DNA of 64,000 nt from Anthopleura xanthogrammica (lineage: Eukaryota; Cnidaria; Anthozoa; Actiniaria; Actiniidae), in the NCBI GenBank assembly GCA_964019055.1, contig OZ025209.1, positions 3,298,197 to 3,362,196 on the forward strand, read 5' to 3'. Every line of letters begins with the position of its first letter. Position 1 is the first letter of the stretch. Below, piece by piece: positions 38,591 through 53,929 of the stretch. The translations under genes were made by a program, and so were the position numbers. The notes below the pieces were generated by a model. That model was not told the DNA's origin. It searched no databases and saw only the letters and a program-made list of their open reading frames with translations.

Positions 38591-38620
38591 CCGACGAAGG
38601 ACTAGCGTCCGAAACGTCAG
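38591..38620 (+). ncRNA. Hammerhead-ribozyme-like motif, probably a retroelement relic
   Basis: CCGACGAAGGACTAGCGTCC followed by GAAACGTCAG. The stem II hairpin GGAC-TAGC-GTCC is perfect and is followed by GAAAC. The first core strand reads CCGACGA where a hammerhead needs CUGANGA, one substitution away. Hammerhead motifs of this kind are known in Penelope-like and other retroelements of invertebrates. Catalytic activity is doubtful given the change. Confidence 0.5.
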
Positions 38621-38891
38621 TAAGTGATCTTTCTTATTTTTTACGGTGTAAAATTTACCTTTTTATCACAACTGTTTCATTAGAAACACCGACGCAGCCC
38701 ACACTAGCTTACCGCTAGTTATCATCTCTAACTGTTATATATCTTATTAGCATTATTACTTAACACTAGATTCATACATAAGAAAGAAAGAAAAACTATA
38801 AAACGTGTATTATTGGTGTATTATAATTTCTTGTTCATTAAATAGCGATATGAATACATACAATGCTCAAACTTGGGATTTATAAAGATCG

Positions 38892-41800
38892 TTAATTCAT
38901 TCGCTTCAAAGAGTCAGCGTGGAGATGACTTTGTGGTTTTGAAGTTTCATTTCGACGCCATTTTGCCAGGGTTAAAACTTTCTTGGCCTTGAGGAAAGAG
39001 AAAATGTTCTGGTGAGTAATACTTGACAGAAAATAAAAGTTGATCATGGGATATTAGTAGTAACATCCCACAATCTGTTGTGGTCTAGTCAGTCTAGACC
39101 GCGGCATCAGGTACCTAACAACTTGCCCAGTCAGTCCAGACCGTTCACACCAGACACTCAACAACCGTGAGGCTTGCTTCACTCACAATACCACTGTTTC
39201 ACTATTTTCTACACACAATATTCACATCACATTTTTGCTGTGGGAGGAAAACCATTGTCAAAAAATAAGAAATAAAAACATAAATACAGAACATTTGTCA
39301 CATATCAGTACCTTCTTCAAGAAGTTCTCTTTGTTCTCAGATGCTGGCACGACCTGACTCTGCAAAACTAAAATCTGTTCGGGGTCATCTTCTTTGCTCG
39401 TCTGGCAAGTCTTCTGCTCGTCAACAGTGGTAGTCGTGCAGCATTGATCAGCATTGTTAGTACTTGGTGGTTCATTAGACACAGTACACGTTCCTTGGGT
39501 GTGTACCTCTGCTTTGATAACGCTTTTGGAATCCGACTACGAATAAAATTCAAAATCCAAGTCAATGATTAGCATCGCTATCGGGAAAGTGATGATAACG
39601 AGGAAAAAAAGTCATTCCAACCGAAAAAGTATATTGGAAGGTCAGATTTTTTGGGAACGGGTAGTATTTCTAGAGGTAAAATATTTGTTCAAGGTATGAT
39701 AAGGTTGCGTATGGGTTATGTATAATTTTTTTCTAATTTGAAAGCATTTATTTCGTGAGCAGAACATGATTTGGCAGAAGGATATCTTAGGGTGCGTCTG
39801 CAATTTGACAGGAAAATATTTGCTCAAATTGTCAGCCCCGTTTATCTTGTGTACTAGAAACCTTTGTAACTGTAATCTCCCTTGATGAGCCGTTTTTCGA
39901 CTCTTGGAGGAAACGCAGAGAAAATATATGTTCGAATAAAAAACTTTGGCAAAGACGACGCAGACACCAATAGCGCAAAGTTGTTCTATCTCATGCGCGC
40001 GCTATCATATTAGACTTAACGTTTTACTTAAAGGCTGATTTACACGGTATAACGTTTGCTTACAACTGTGGCATGGCCAACTTCTTACGTCACGCGTATA
40101 ACCCGAATTGCGTCGTGTAAATCAACCCTGCAACTAGGTCACAACTGTTGTGTACGACAAGTAAAAAGTTGTAGCAAGTTGTAGGGTTGATTTACACGAT
40201 GCAATTCGTGTTGTGAACGTGGCGGCGTAAGCAGATTGTATGCGACAGTTGTAAGCAAGGCCTTTAGACATCCTGTTGACGACGCGCATTAAAAAGAACG
40301 TTTTAGCTCCTTGAAACTGCATTTTCAAAATTCAACTAACAAACCTACCCTACACATCATCTCTTTCGGGATAACAGTCAACTCGTGTTCCAACACGCTG
40401 TTTTTTGTCATCAAATCTTGAACGGATTTTTCCATTGCATCAAGTTTTTCTTGGAGTTCAACGCGCTCTTTTTCCCCTTTTTCTAACAATTTCACCCTAG
40501 ACACCATCTCCTTCGTGATAACAGTCAACTCGTGTTCCAACACGCCGTTTTTTGTCATCAAATCTTGAACGGATTTTTCCATTGCATCGAGTTTTTCTTG
40601 GAGTTCTTCGCGTTCTTTTTTACCTTTTTCTATCAAATTTACCCTAGACACCATCTCGTTCGTGATAACAGTCAACTCATGTTCCAATACGCTGTTTTTT
40701 GTCATCAAATCTTGAACGGATTTTTCCATTGCATCGAGTTTTTCTTGGAGTTCTTCGCGCTCTTTTCCTTCTTTTTCTATCAAACTAGACATCAGCTCTT
40801 TCGGGATAACAGTCAACTCATGTTCCAATACGCTGTTTTTGGTCATCAAATCTTGAACGGATTTTTCCATTGCATCGAGTTTTTCTTGGAGTTCTTCGCG
40901 CTCTTTTCCTTCTTTTTCTATCAAACTAGACATCAGCTCTTTCGGGATAACAGTCAACTCATGTTCCAATACGCTGTTTTTGGTCATCAAATCTTGAGCG
41001 CTTTTTTCCATTGCATCGAGTTTTTCTTGGAGTTCATCGCGCTCTTTTTTCCGTTTTTCTACCATACGTCTGAGCAGGGGAGCTGAACATGCCTCACAAA
41101 GCAAAGCAGCAATGGCATCGTCCCTCTTGTCCATCTGAGGAATTGAAAGGTTGCGAGTTTAATGTCAATCATGCTTCTTTTACACCAGGGGGCTGAATGT
41201 CCTAGGGTGTTGTACTTATAACTATAAAGCCCTGGTTAAACAAGGAAATAAGTTTGCAGAAACATGTTTACCGCGCGCTTGCTTCCTCGATGTTTCCCAG
41301 TTTAGCCATGCGCGAAACATTGCTACGCAAGACAAGTTTTGCTTTCGAGAAGCAAAATATGTTTCCGCAGTACAGCAGAAATATTTTTCGTACGTGTTTC
41401 TGCGCCGCATGAAAAAAATGCTTCACTCGTTTTCCATTGTTTCCTGACAGTTTAGCCACCTGTGGTTGGAAAATCTTAAAGCGCGCGAGAAGACTGCACG
41501 GTCACGGCAACTGTCACGACACTACGGCGCAACTTCTCACCAAGAACCGCAAGAGTACGTGAGTCAGTCAGCGATTCCAAAATGTCAAAAAAACGTGCCT
41601 TTTTATTCCAAGAGACAATTATCTATCAACTAAAGGCCTTCCCATACTCCATTTAGTGGCATATCACTGTAAGCGTTACGTATGGGAATACTCTCCCCCT
41701 ACACTTAAAGCCATACAAACAAAGTTACTTGCCTCTTCGCGGAGATACTTAGTTCGTCTCTCATGTCGTGCGCCCCACGCGCGTAGGTCTCGAATTGCCC

Positions 41801-43880
41801 CCGAAGCCTCGCTTCGAAGATTGTGCAGCTCAAAGTTTCTATCCGTGACTATACGCATGAATCTGTTCAAATGTTCCCGGAGTCGCTTCGTCTCGCGATC
41901 TTGTTGAATTATGATTTGATCTTTTTGGGCCAGCTTGATTTCCATTGATTGGAGGCCGGAGTAAAGACTTGGCACGTGTTCCTGGGTAAACCAAAATACG
42001 ATCATGTTATTAGGAGTTAATTTTAGTGGTATTTTTAATGTTTTCGATTTGCCCTCGCCTCTCCTCGCTTGCGATACCAAAACCAAACCTCGGCTCATTA
42101 CCGCCGATTCCGAGGAACTGCGTTTGCGCTAATGCATCAGGTGGACGTCAATCATTCAAGTGACGTCACACTCGCTCAATAACTACCTATTGGCTGATTC
42201 TTCAGGTCAAACCTTACTCAAAGATCGGATTGAAATTTACCGTGTTAGGATTGGAAAACCAGAAAACCCGGAAAAGAAATACCCTCGAATCAAGAAAGAA
42301 ACCAGAAAAAAATCTACTCAGACGTAATGCCTATACAACCAAGATGAGAGGCGAGCGCACTACTGCTATGTCACCTTTGTTTCCCGTATCCCCTTAGACA
42401 GATACCAATAGACTGATTTAGCAAACACGACGCGACGTGAAAGAGGACGGCTCGCGCTGACGAATGACTTCCAAAACGTTCGATGACGTCGCGACGTCCT
42501 GAAGAGAACGTGAAAACAGGGAAAATGGCGTCCTGCATGTTGTGTCGCGACGTCAGCGGTCGTTTTGGAAGTCAATCGTCAGTGCGCGCCGTCCTCTTTC
42601 ACGTCGCGTCGTGTTTAAATTGCTAAATCTCTCTAATACCTGTTGAGAGACGATTCTGCTTTCGTCCAACAGACCATAATCTACAAAACAAAATTTAATA
42701 TACGATTAAGTTGTAAATATTTTCATTCTCATACGAAAGCTACTCTCAACCTCCGATTGGTATTTAACGAAACAACTCGTCATTAAGCTACAGACACACG
42801 GTGCAACATTATGCGCAATTTTGCAGACAATTGATGTTGCGAGCCATGTCAAACGACGCAATTTGTTGCACGCAATGTTGCTGAAGTTGAAAACGATTCT
42901 ACTTCAGCAAAATTGCCTGCAATATTGCGTGCAATGCGCAATGTTTACTATGCAATGTATCCTGTATTACCTTGAAATATATCTGAAGGAAACGTTTGCT
43001 CCTCCTGTTCAGAGGGGTTCTCGAGTCCAGGAAGATCGATGAATCCACCCCCCGGTAACTCAATCCTAGATCCACTATTATTACGAAATAGGTCAGAAGG
43101 ATACATATGTTCGTCCTGTTCCGGGGGGGACTCCACTCCTGGAAGATCGATGTATCCACCTCCTGGCAAGGCGATCCGGGACCCACTACTAGAACCGAGT
43201 GGTTCTGTAGTTTGAAACCTGTCAGAAGGAAACATCCTTTCTTCTTGTTCTGGGGGGGACTCGATTCCTGGAAGATCAATGTATCCTCCCCCTGGTAAAG
43301 TGATCCGGGATCCACTACAAGACTCAAGGATTTCTGAAAAATAAAATATAAAATAATCAAAATCGAGTTTGGCGCGAAAGTTCCAGCCATTTACGGCCAC
43401 ATGTTAGCCTCCTGCGCAACTGCTGAGGCGCTTCCCGTTCCCGTCATTCCCGGAAGCGCCTCACAGCGGCTGCGCAGGAGGTTAGCCACATGCAGGAGCT
43501 TCATTAGTAAAAGACATGGAGAGAATAGATTTCTTTACCTTGGGCATGATATATTCTCCCATTTCAGACCACGTGTCATTCCCTAGAGTATCATTTCTTT
43601 GTTTAATCGTTGCGCATGAGAAGACACATGAATATAGATAAGTACAACTCAAACAAAGAATCTTCTTCTCAAGAGAACAATGACACGTGGTCTGAAATGG
43701 GAAAACATTACGCCCAAGGTAAAAAAAAGTCTATCTTCTAGTCGCAAAGGGATTTTCAGTTATCCCAACATGAAAAACAAAGAAATGAATCTTACCTAAT
43801 TCTTCCAGACTCTGTCCTTCAGACGTTGAATACAAAGCATCAAAGCAAACCATAGGGTTGTATTTCTCAGACCACATCAT
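38892..43880 (-). CDS. Seven-exon coiled-coil repeat protein, unknown function
   Basis: Exons 43796-43880, 42971-43333, 42640-42680, 41733-41981, 40349-41134, 39312-39536 and 38892-39008 join with consistent phase to 621 residues, from MMWSEKYNPMVCFD to SLKRMN and a TAA stop. Residues about 33-149 are three units of about 36-43 residues with the core GSRIxLPGGGYIDLPGxE and then PPEQ and FPSD. Residues 164-246 are a basic coiled coil (REHLNRFMRIVTDRNFELH). Residues 247-508 contain five near-identical coiled-coil units (LQEKLDAMEKSVQDLMTKN). The tail is Ser/Thr/Gln-rich, then basic (AKKVLTLAKWRRN). No signal peptide or membrane segment is evident. The 41733 exon appears to use a GC donor. I do not recognise the family; a cytoskeletal or scaffolding role would be only a guess from the coiled coil. 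Confidence 0.8.
40028..40266. mobile_element. Compound foldback element
   Basis: TAAAGGCTGATTTACACGG with GCTTACAACTG is mirrored by CAGTTGTAAGCAAGGCCTTTA. A second inner pair is GTGTAAATCAACCCTGCAAC and GTTGTAGGGTTGATTTACAC. Intron of the coiled-coil gene. Confidence 0.7.
40366..41075 (-). repeat. Five in-frame tandem coiled-coil units of 141-147 bp
   Basis: Within one exon, a 47-49-codon unit containing ELQEKLDAMEKSVQDLMTKN and SVLEHELTVI recurs five times with few differences. The spacing is about 141 bp for the upstream (right-hand) units and about 147 bp for the downstream ones, which carry an extra SRVNL/SRVKL-type insert. The low divergence implies recent unequal exchange or gene conversion and probable copy-number variation. 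Confidence 0.9.
42226..42385 (-). mobile_element. SINE, decayed
   Basis: On the minus strand it carries the family's body (CGGGTTTTCTGGTTTTCC) and a head-like segment ending GAGGTGACATAGCAG. The promoter boxes are poorly kept. Confidence 0.5.
42404..42637. mobile_element. Foldback MITE abutting a splice donor
   Basis: AGACTGATTTAGCAAACACG with CGACGTGAAAGAGGACGG is mirrored by CCGTCCTCTTTCACGTCG and GTTTAAATTGCTAAATCTCTC. The inner arms CTTCCAAAACG and CGTTTTGGAAG also mirror. It ends about 2 bp from the 42640-42680 exon. Confidence 0.85.
42971..43325 (-). repeat. Three in-frame units with LPGGGYIDLPG core
   Basis: One exon of the coiled-coil gene carries three related units (GSRITLPGGGYIDLPGIE, GSRIALPGGGYIDLPGVE, GSRIELPGGGFIDLPGLE), each followed by an acidic Pro/Glu/Gln stretch and a FPSD or YPSD motif. 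The repeats look like spaced copies of a short linear motif in a disordered region. Confidence 0.85.
43408..43481. repeat. GC-rich hairpin, about 74 bp
   Basis: CCTCCTGCGCA and TGAGGCGCTTCCCG are mirrored by CGGAAGCGCCTCA and TGCGCAGGAGG. GTTAGCC lies on both sides as a direct repeat. Confidence 0.75.
43526..43733. mobile_element. Foldback MITE family M1, copy 4 (best preserved)
   Basis: Starts TAGATTTCTTTACCTTGGGC, includes CAGACCACGTGTCATTCCC and the mirror GACACGTGGTCTGAAATGG, ends AAGTCTA. The inverted arms are nearly complementary for about 50 bp. First intron of the coiled-coil gene. Confidence 0.85.
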
Positions 43881-44093
43881 CGAAAATTACGCCAAATTTG
43901 CGCAACAACTCCTCAACAATCAAACTGGTGTAGTTACAAGAACATAACGAAGGTAAGAAGACAAGCTTTGGACAATATCTCTTTGTGCTGTCATTTTACG
44001 TCACAAAAGACGGCGCGCGCAGGAAAGATTGCGCGCTCAAGTCCAAAGACCACAGGTATCCCAAGCTTTAAAATTTAATATGGCTGCTACAAC

Positions 44094-44199
44094 GTTTTAG
44101 AGCAGTTTTCATATGCCTCTGAAAAACTTATGGCACGGACCGCACCACGCCGTAACCGTGCTGTGACTTTTCATACTCGTACGAAATCTGCTCTAAAAC
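44094..44199. mobile_element. Foldback MITE family M3, second copy
   Basis: GTTTTAGAGCAGTTTTCATA is mirrored by GTACGAAATCTGCTCTAAAAC (minus the last base), around ATGGCACGGACCGC and CCGTAACCGTGCTGTG. It lies in the spacer between the coiled-coil gene start and CDIPT copy A. Confidence 0.75.
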
Positions 44200-44691
44200 T
44201 CGTTAAATAGTAATATTTTTTGGAAAACATGGAAAAATAACTGACAAAAGCAGATAGAAGAACTTTTAATTTTCTTACAGTTTTTTTGACCATTTACCCT
44301 ATGAAAAAGCTGCTTCAGTGATATCCACTATTTTGTACTAAAATATTTGCAGTTAGACAATATATCTTAGGTTTTGTTCCACAGATATACTTACTTCAAT
44401 CAAGAAAGTCACCCGAAAAGCCACAAAGCTGAGACCGGCAAGGATTATGGGTAGATAAGTTCTACATGTTTCGACTGATTACTAACTATTGAGGGACTTG
44501 AGGTCTTTTACCAGTAACAGTTTTACTTTCTGAGAGCATCTTCTGGCTGCAGTTTGTAGCAAAAGCATTATTTGCAGGATATGAAATGTTTCCTGTGATC
44601 CTCAGTGGTCTCAACTTTGTAGGTTTTTGGTGTAAGGCGCGCACTCTGTGTGTTTAAAATGATTTAAAATAAATTTGAAATTCTTTTTTAA

Positions 44692-48341
<3,650 letters not shown>

Positions 48342-49529
48342 AGTCGATGTTGTACGGATAATCCTGAACTGAGAAATGTTTTTAAAAATGTTTTCAAAAT
48401 AATAAATATCGCGACTGACTTAAGAATTAGTACATCCGGGTCCTAAAGGATTGAAAATATGCACATTTTTATGATGTAGTTTACGCAAGGCCAGACTTCA
48501 TGCCCGTTGGGGAATGAATCATTCCTCGTTACTTACAGTCAACCACGCTGCCCGCTTTGGAAATTTAGATTTAAAGTTCGTCGTATGATATTTCCAGCTA
48601 GAATTCTCTATGTGGGATTAGCGTAAATATTGAAAATGACGTAATCACTACGCATGCTCACTAAAATAACAAAAACATATATAGCACTTTATAGTCGGGC
48701 TTTCTGTGGATGATATTCAATGTTGTTGATGATGTTCATCATAAGACTCAGCGACTGAATGAAAACAAGGATCTTAAATGCGCTTGTATACTTATGCGGA
48801 ACCATACTTCCAGACATATCGATTACTAAAACGTCGTATGACAACGCAAAGCACTTTCCGCTATGCTGGAGATTTTGGCCTCAACACTGCCGTCCCGGGA
48901 GGAATAAAAGACAGATGATGAAAGCCTCTAAGGGAAAGGGTCGACCCCTAAGCACTAGCTATATAGGGTTAACCTCTTTCAATGCCAAATACAACCGATA
49001 TGTAACCTGTGTTGGGTTAACCAAACTTGGTCACTCTTTTACATGGCCACCCCCGGCCTACCCTGCGTGTAGGATAAATACATGTAGTGCCTTCCTCTCT
49101 CTGTCTTGGTGACCTTGGCTTTCTCCACCTCGTCAAGAAGTGCAACAGAAACAACCAGAAACATAAAAGAAAGGTCAGTTTTGAAGAAGTTTGAAGTAAA
49201 AACACACTTCTTCTTGAGTAAATAAGTTTTTTGTAACACTTAACCTGTAGATCTTGATGTTCTGAACACGAAGAATTTTCGGCTACGCCCCGTGGGTACA
49301 TAACAATTTGACCAACGTTTGACGTCATACCATGGTAAATAAGAGGACGTATCACGCTAAACCATCGGAAATTTGTTAAATTTTCTTACAGTTTTTTGAC
49401 CATTTACCCTATGCAAAACGTGCTCCAGTGATATCCATTATTTGTACTAAAATAGTTGCAGTTATAGAATTAAAATACGTCTTTGGTTTTAATATTCAAT
49501 ATTCCGCAATATTTGCAATATTCAATTCA

Positions 49530-49638
<109 letters not shown>

Positions 49639-49825
49639 GAAAAGCTACAAAGTTACCAGTTCCATTTTTACTTTGTGTCAGCGAGCATCTTCAAGCTGTA
49701 GTTTGTAGCAAAAACGTTTTTACTTGTGGGATCATACAGATCAAATAAGTATATGTAGCGCGCACTCTCGAGTCCAGTGTTTAATAGGAAATTTTTACAT
49801 CAATAAATTCAAAATTATTATTCAG

Positions 49826-52800
49826 TCACTGTTCTTTTTCCTCTTCAATATTTACGAAATAGAGAACAGATTCGATCAGCATCCAGATGACTACACCTAA
49901 CACATACAATTTGAAGAAGAAACAGATGTATGCCACTGCTACAAGCAGACGAACTTCTCCAAAACGTGAACCCAGATTTACTAAAGAAATAAGAACAAGG
50001 TTTAGATTTTTGAATCCCTCTCTGCTTCGTCCGTGTTTTATATTTCTGAATCATCTCCATATACACTTCATTCATCCTCTGATACTCGTTCCACAGTCCT
50101 ATCCCTATACTATCCTCTCTATCTCTTAAGTTCATCCACTCCTTTAATGTTGCAAGAGGAATGAGGAACCTGGAAGTTACTCAATGAAGTTTCGAAAGTT
50201 GTCATTGTAATAGGCAATGTGCATCAAAGCCCACAAAGCACTCTGGGAAACTGAGTCCTGCAAAAATGGTACAGCGAAATCAAAGGAAATGTCAGGAAAA
50301 AACTACTCTTTTTTTGTCTGTTGAAATACTTCCAGTTTCTGGAAAATGTCGAAGGAAACATTTTCTGATGAATTTTTAGAGGAGCCAAAAAAGCATTCAG
50401 TTTCCAAGAGTGCTTTGTTCTAGAAGTTCGAGTTCATGCACATTGACTATCTAACGTTTTTGTGAAGATCAGAGCCTGTAAGATCAGGAATCTTAAGTTG
50501 TAGGGGTGTGGTGGGGTGTGGTGGATGTGACGTACCTTTTGGGCCATCAGTAAAGTACAATAGGTACAGTAGAACAGGAAATAACTCGCTCCCGATCCAC
50601 ACGATGTGTTCAAACAGGTACTGGAAAAAAACGTTTTCATTAGGGTATGGAATGACTGAAGATATTAGGGTCGTCACGTCGTCACGCAAGGTTTCTTCGT
50701 GGGGAGAGAAACGTTGAGTGACCGACCCTAAGGACGTCTGCGCAAGAGGCTGCATGGATTGAAGAGGGCACAAGTTTCTTTAGCATAGAGGACTGTTTTG
50801 AGAAACTTAACGTATGAAACACTAATTCTGAGGTAGACAAAACACTGGTTAAGGTCCGGGGGGTTAAAATGATAGTCAAATGTATACTACTTATGGGGGG
50901 GGGGGGGGGGTTGGGGACATTGTACAGTTGCTTGATGTAACAATAAGATCAACTTACACTCCCAAAATAGAATGTCTTCCTGTAGAAACCTTTCTCCAGG
51001 GCTTTTGGTGCCAAATGACGCCTTTAAACAGAAAAAAGGTAATGATGAGACTTTTGGCTGCGCGCATGACTCAATTGACAAGGATAGTAGTGTTGTCTAT
51101 GGGAGTAACGTGTTATTCTCTTTTGAATAAGGCAAAGGCAAAGGCAAAGGCAATTCAGTTATAGCATAATACTGTTGTCTCTATATGCTCTTACAAAATA
51201 ATAATAACTTACCACACAAGGTAAAAAGTAATAGAAAAAAGACGTAGAAAAGCAACTATTTGGATCCAAAAGGAATACTGTGGGTATAGGCCATGTAAAA
51301 CCATCAACAATCCTTGCATAGACGCCCTGGAGTACAAAACATATAAACCTATTTCAAAAAAGATTGTCGCAGCTGAAAGCAACAAGCAACAACACAAGAC
51401 AGCAAAGAACATCTCTATATTTTTACTCCTTATTCATCATTTAGACGCGATTATTTTAGTCGTTTTGTAATAGTGATAGATTCTTTAAGTGTTGTCCCGA
51501 ACCTTCAGCTAATCAAAGCATCGTTTGCAGGGGGTCTTGGCTTGTTGCTTGTCGCTTGGGAGTCCAGAGGAAAATTCCCCATTTGGAGATCGAGAATTTT
51601 ATGTATATAAATACTTGACTATTACCAAGCACCACGGAACACAGGGGTAATCTTGGTGCTGGGGATCCTGGGTAATGACCTCTTCGTCCCCTAACAATCT
51701 TGGGGTTAAAAAAGCCGTCTCTCGGGTCCCCGATTACAGAATTATTAATCAAAATAACTGCGTCACTTCTTTGCTCAAACACAAAGTCCCGAAACTAATT
51801 TTAGCCAACACTGAATTGGTCTACTTTTATCCTCACCTGTCCAGAACCATGTCAAACAATGCTCCAAACTTAGAACCTAACAAAATAAGGGGAAAAGCTA
51901 CACAATACGAAAAACATATCACATTCGCTCTGCAACATGCAACGCAAAGATGTAACGTGAAAAGTTGCCGTACCATGATTCCCTAGCTATGTTGAGTATA
52001 GTCATAATCCTGATGATGTGAAGTTTTCTTATATAGAGAACTTGCAAACATTCTCATGAAAACCCCTGCCCCAGGGGTGTAGCGAGGACCTAGGGGGGCA
52101 CCTCCGCCAAAAATCGCCGAAGCAAAAAAAAAACGCGATATTTGCGACGAAATAGGGAATAAAACTTTCTCTAAAAAAAAGGGGGGGGCACCAAGTACAA
52201 AAAAAGGCCAAAAAAGTCCATAAAGCAGGAACACAAACAAACAATTACCTAATTACCAAAGAATTGGGTACGCTACTGCCCTGCCCCCCTCCCATCTCCC
52301 GATAAGATTTTGCAGTTTATCTCTCTTACATTGGTTCAATGATCTCGCGGCAAATCCATCCATGAAGTCCAGGATAATTTGACTGAGAACATAGAGACTT
52401 GCAGCCAGGTATGGACTAGAATACACGTAATAAAACGATGATACCACAATGACAATTCTTAAGTAACCTGATTATGAAGAAAAGACAAAGATTTCAAATA
52501 GTTGAGACAGGTTCCTAATCTGCAAATAGAACTAAGTACTACAATTAAAAAATGTTTCACGATCCAAGGAAAGTCACTCTAACTTTTTTAACTGGAATTT
52601 TTACAAAGAATGTAAGTGTCTAGCCTGCTCGTCCACAAACATTTCTTACAGCTCTTTCTTGGTGTTGCACGAAACCTGAGGCATGAACACAATAAAACAA
52701 TAGCCAAGAACAAAGAACAATACTCTGCAATACAAAGAACCTAAGACCAAGAAAGACCCAATTTCTTTGCAAAAATGCAAATTCATATCTCCGTCAGATT

Positions 52801-53385
52801 AAGGGCAGTCTTTACGAAATTTTCCATGCAGTTTTACTATTATCGATGTGCCAAGTTCAATAGTACTAAATAGTGATATTTTTTGAAATATTAGTAAACT
52901 AATAGAGCTTAGTACACAATAATTCCATTGATTTATTTGTGTCTATTTGACTATCATAGATTAACCACTAGTGTTCCTCTGTCCAAGGACTCAATCACTC
53001 TATCGTTAGTCAACTTCAGATTTGACAACAGAATTTTTACAAAAATGTTTTGACAGGCCAGAAACGAGGTATTGGCAGTCATCATGACTATATAGTGTGT
53101 TAGCCTAATTTGGGACGGTTGTAAAATGTAGTAAGTTAATCGTGACTTGAACAAATGAGCTTTAGTGACCGACTTCAAGACGTTTGACTCTATCTTCATG
53201 GTAAATATTGCATCGTTACAATGATTCTGGGCTTTGATATAACGGTTATTCCTAAAACCGTCCCGAATTAGGGCAACTCACTGTACCTGAAGCTGGTCAT
53301 AGTTTTATAGAAATACTCGCTGTAAGAATGAATGCTCTTACTTACCTATCAGGTTTGGCACGTACAGCAGAACCTTTCCCTTCAT
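49826..53385 (-). pseudogene. CDIPT-like copy B, damaged in last exon
   Basis: Tandem duplicate of copy A with the same exon plan: 53346-53385, 52330-52467, 51837-51876, 51213-51326, 50958-51021 and 50536-50620. The catalytic motif is intact (MDGFAARSLNQ, then CSKFGALFDMVLDR). In the last exon about 110 bp are missing relative to copy A, removing the acceptor and the segment equivalent to WPVFKTFLYARAVVLG. The apparent acceptor (TTCAG ending at 50046) leads to a TAA at 50038-50040 after two codons, giving about 162 residues. The homologous tail (EGFKNLNLVLISLVNLGSRF to the stop at 49826) remains open. It could be reached only through a poor acceptor (GCAGAG before 50019), giving about 224 residues. 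So it is either a recent pseudogene or a shortened enzyme missing one membrane helix. Confidence 0.7.
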
Positions 53386-53657
53386 AGTCGATGTTGTACG
53401 GATAATCCTGGACTGAGAATGTTTACAAAATAAGTATTTTATTCCAATCAATCACGAGTCAAATAGTACAGTCACAAACTTTAGGCATGAATGCATGTCG
53501 CCACAGGGAGCCCACAGCCACTGGTGCGTAAATGTACGTGCTAGCTCGCTCCCGCACGAGCTTGGCGGTATTTCCTGATTGGTTGAAGTTCAGGTCTGAA
53601 TAAATTATCAGCTGCTAACGTAGAATACAGTGATAGGCTCCATGTGATGTCGTGCTA

Positions 53658-53920
53658 TAGACGCATCAAGAGTTCCGCGCTGCTGCTCAATGCGCATGCT
53701 CAGGGGATTAAAAAGTGGGGTGATATTTTGTATAATATGCAATTTTTCGGTATATTTGATTCACAATTCGCTTAACGGTATGCGATCTTGAATATTTAGT
53801 GACAATTGTACTTGACAAGAAAGATACAACTAAAATATAGCATATTTTACAAATTTTTTCCCACTTTTTAATCCCCTGAGCATGCGCATGGAGCAGCAGC
53901 GCGGACTCTTGATGCGTCTA
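53658..53920. mobile_element. Foldback MITE family M4, copy 1
   Basis: Ends TAGACGCATCAAGAGTTCCG and CGGACTCTTGATGCGTCTA. The inner arms GCATGCTCAGGGGATTAAAA and TTTTTAATCCCCTGAGCATG are near-perfect. Just 5' of CDIPT copy B. Confidence 0.85.
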
Positions 53921-53929
53921 TTCTACGAA

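Noticed and set aside
40532..41086. 184-codon plus-strand frame rich in Phe (FFHCIEFFLEFF)
   Set aside because: Antisense shadow of the tandem coiled-coil exon, which has splice sites and a heptad pattern on the minus strand.
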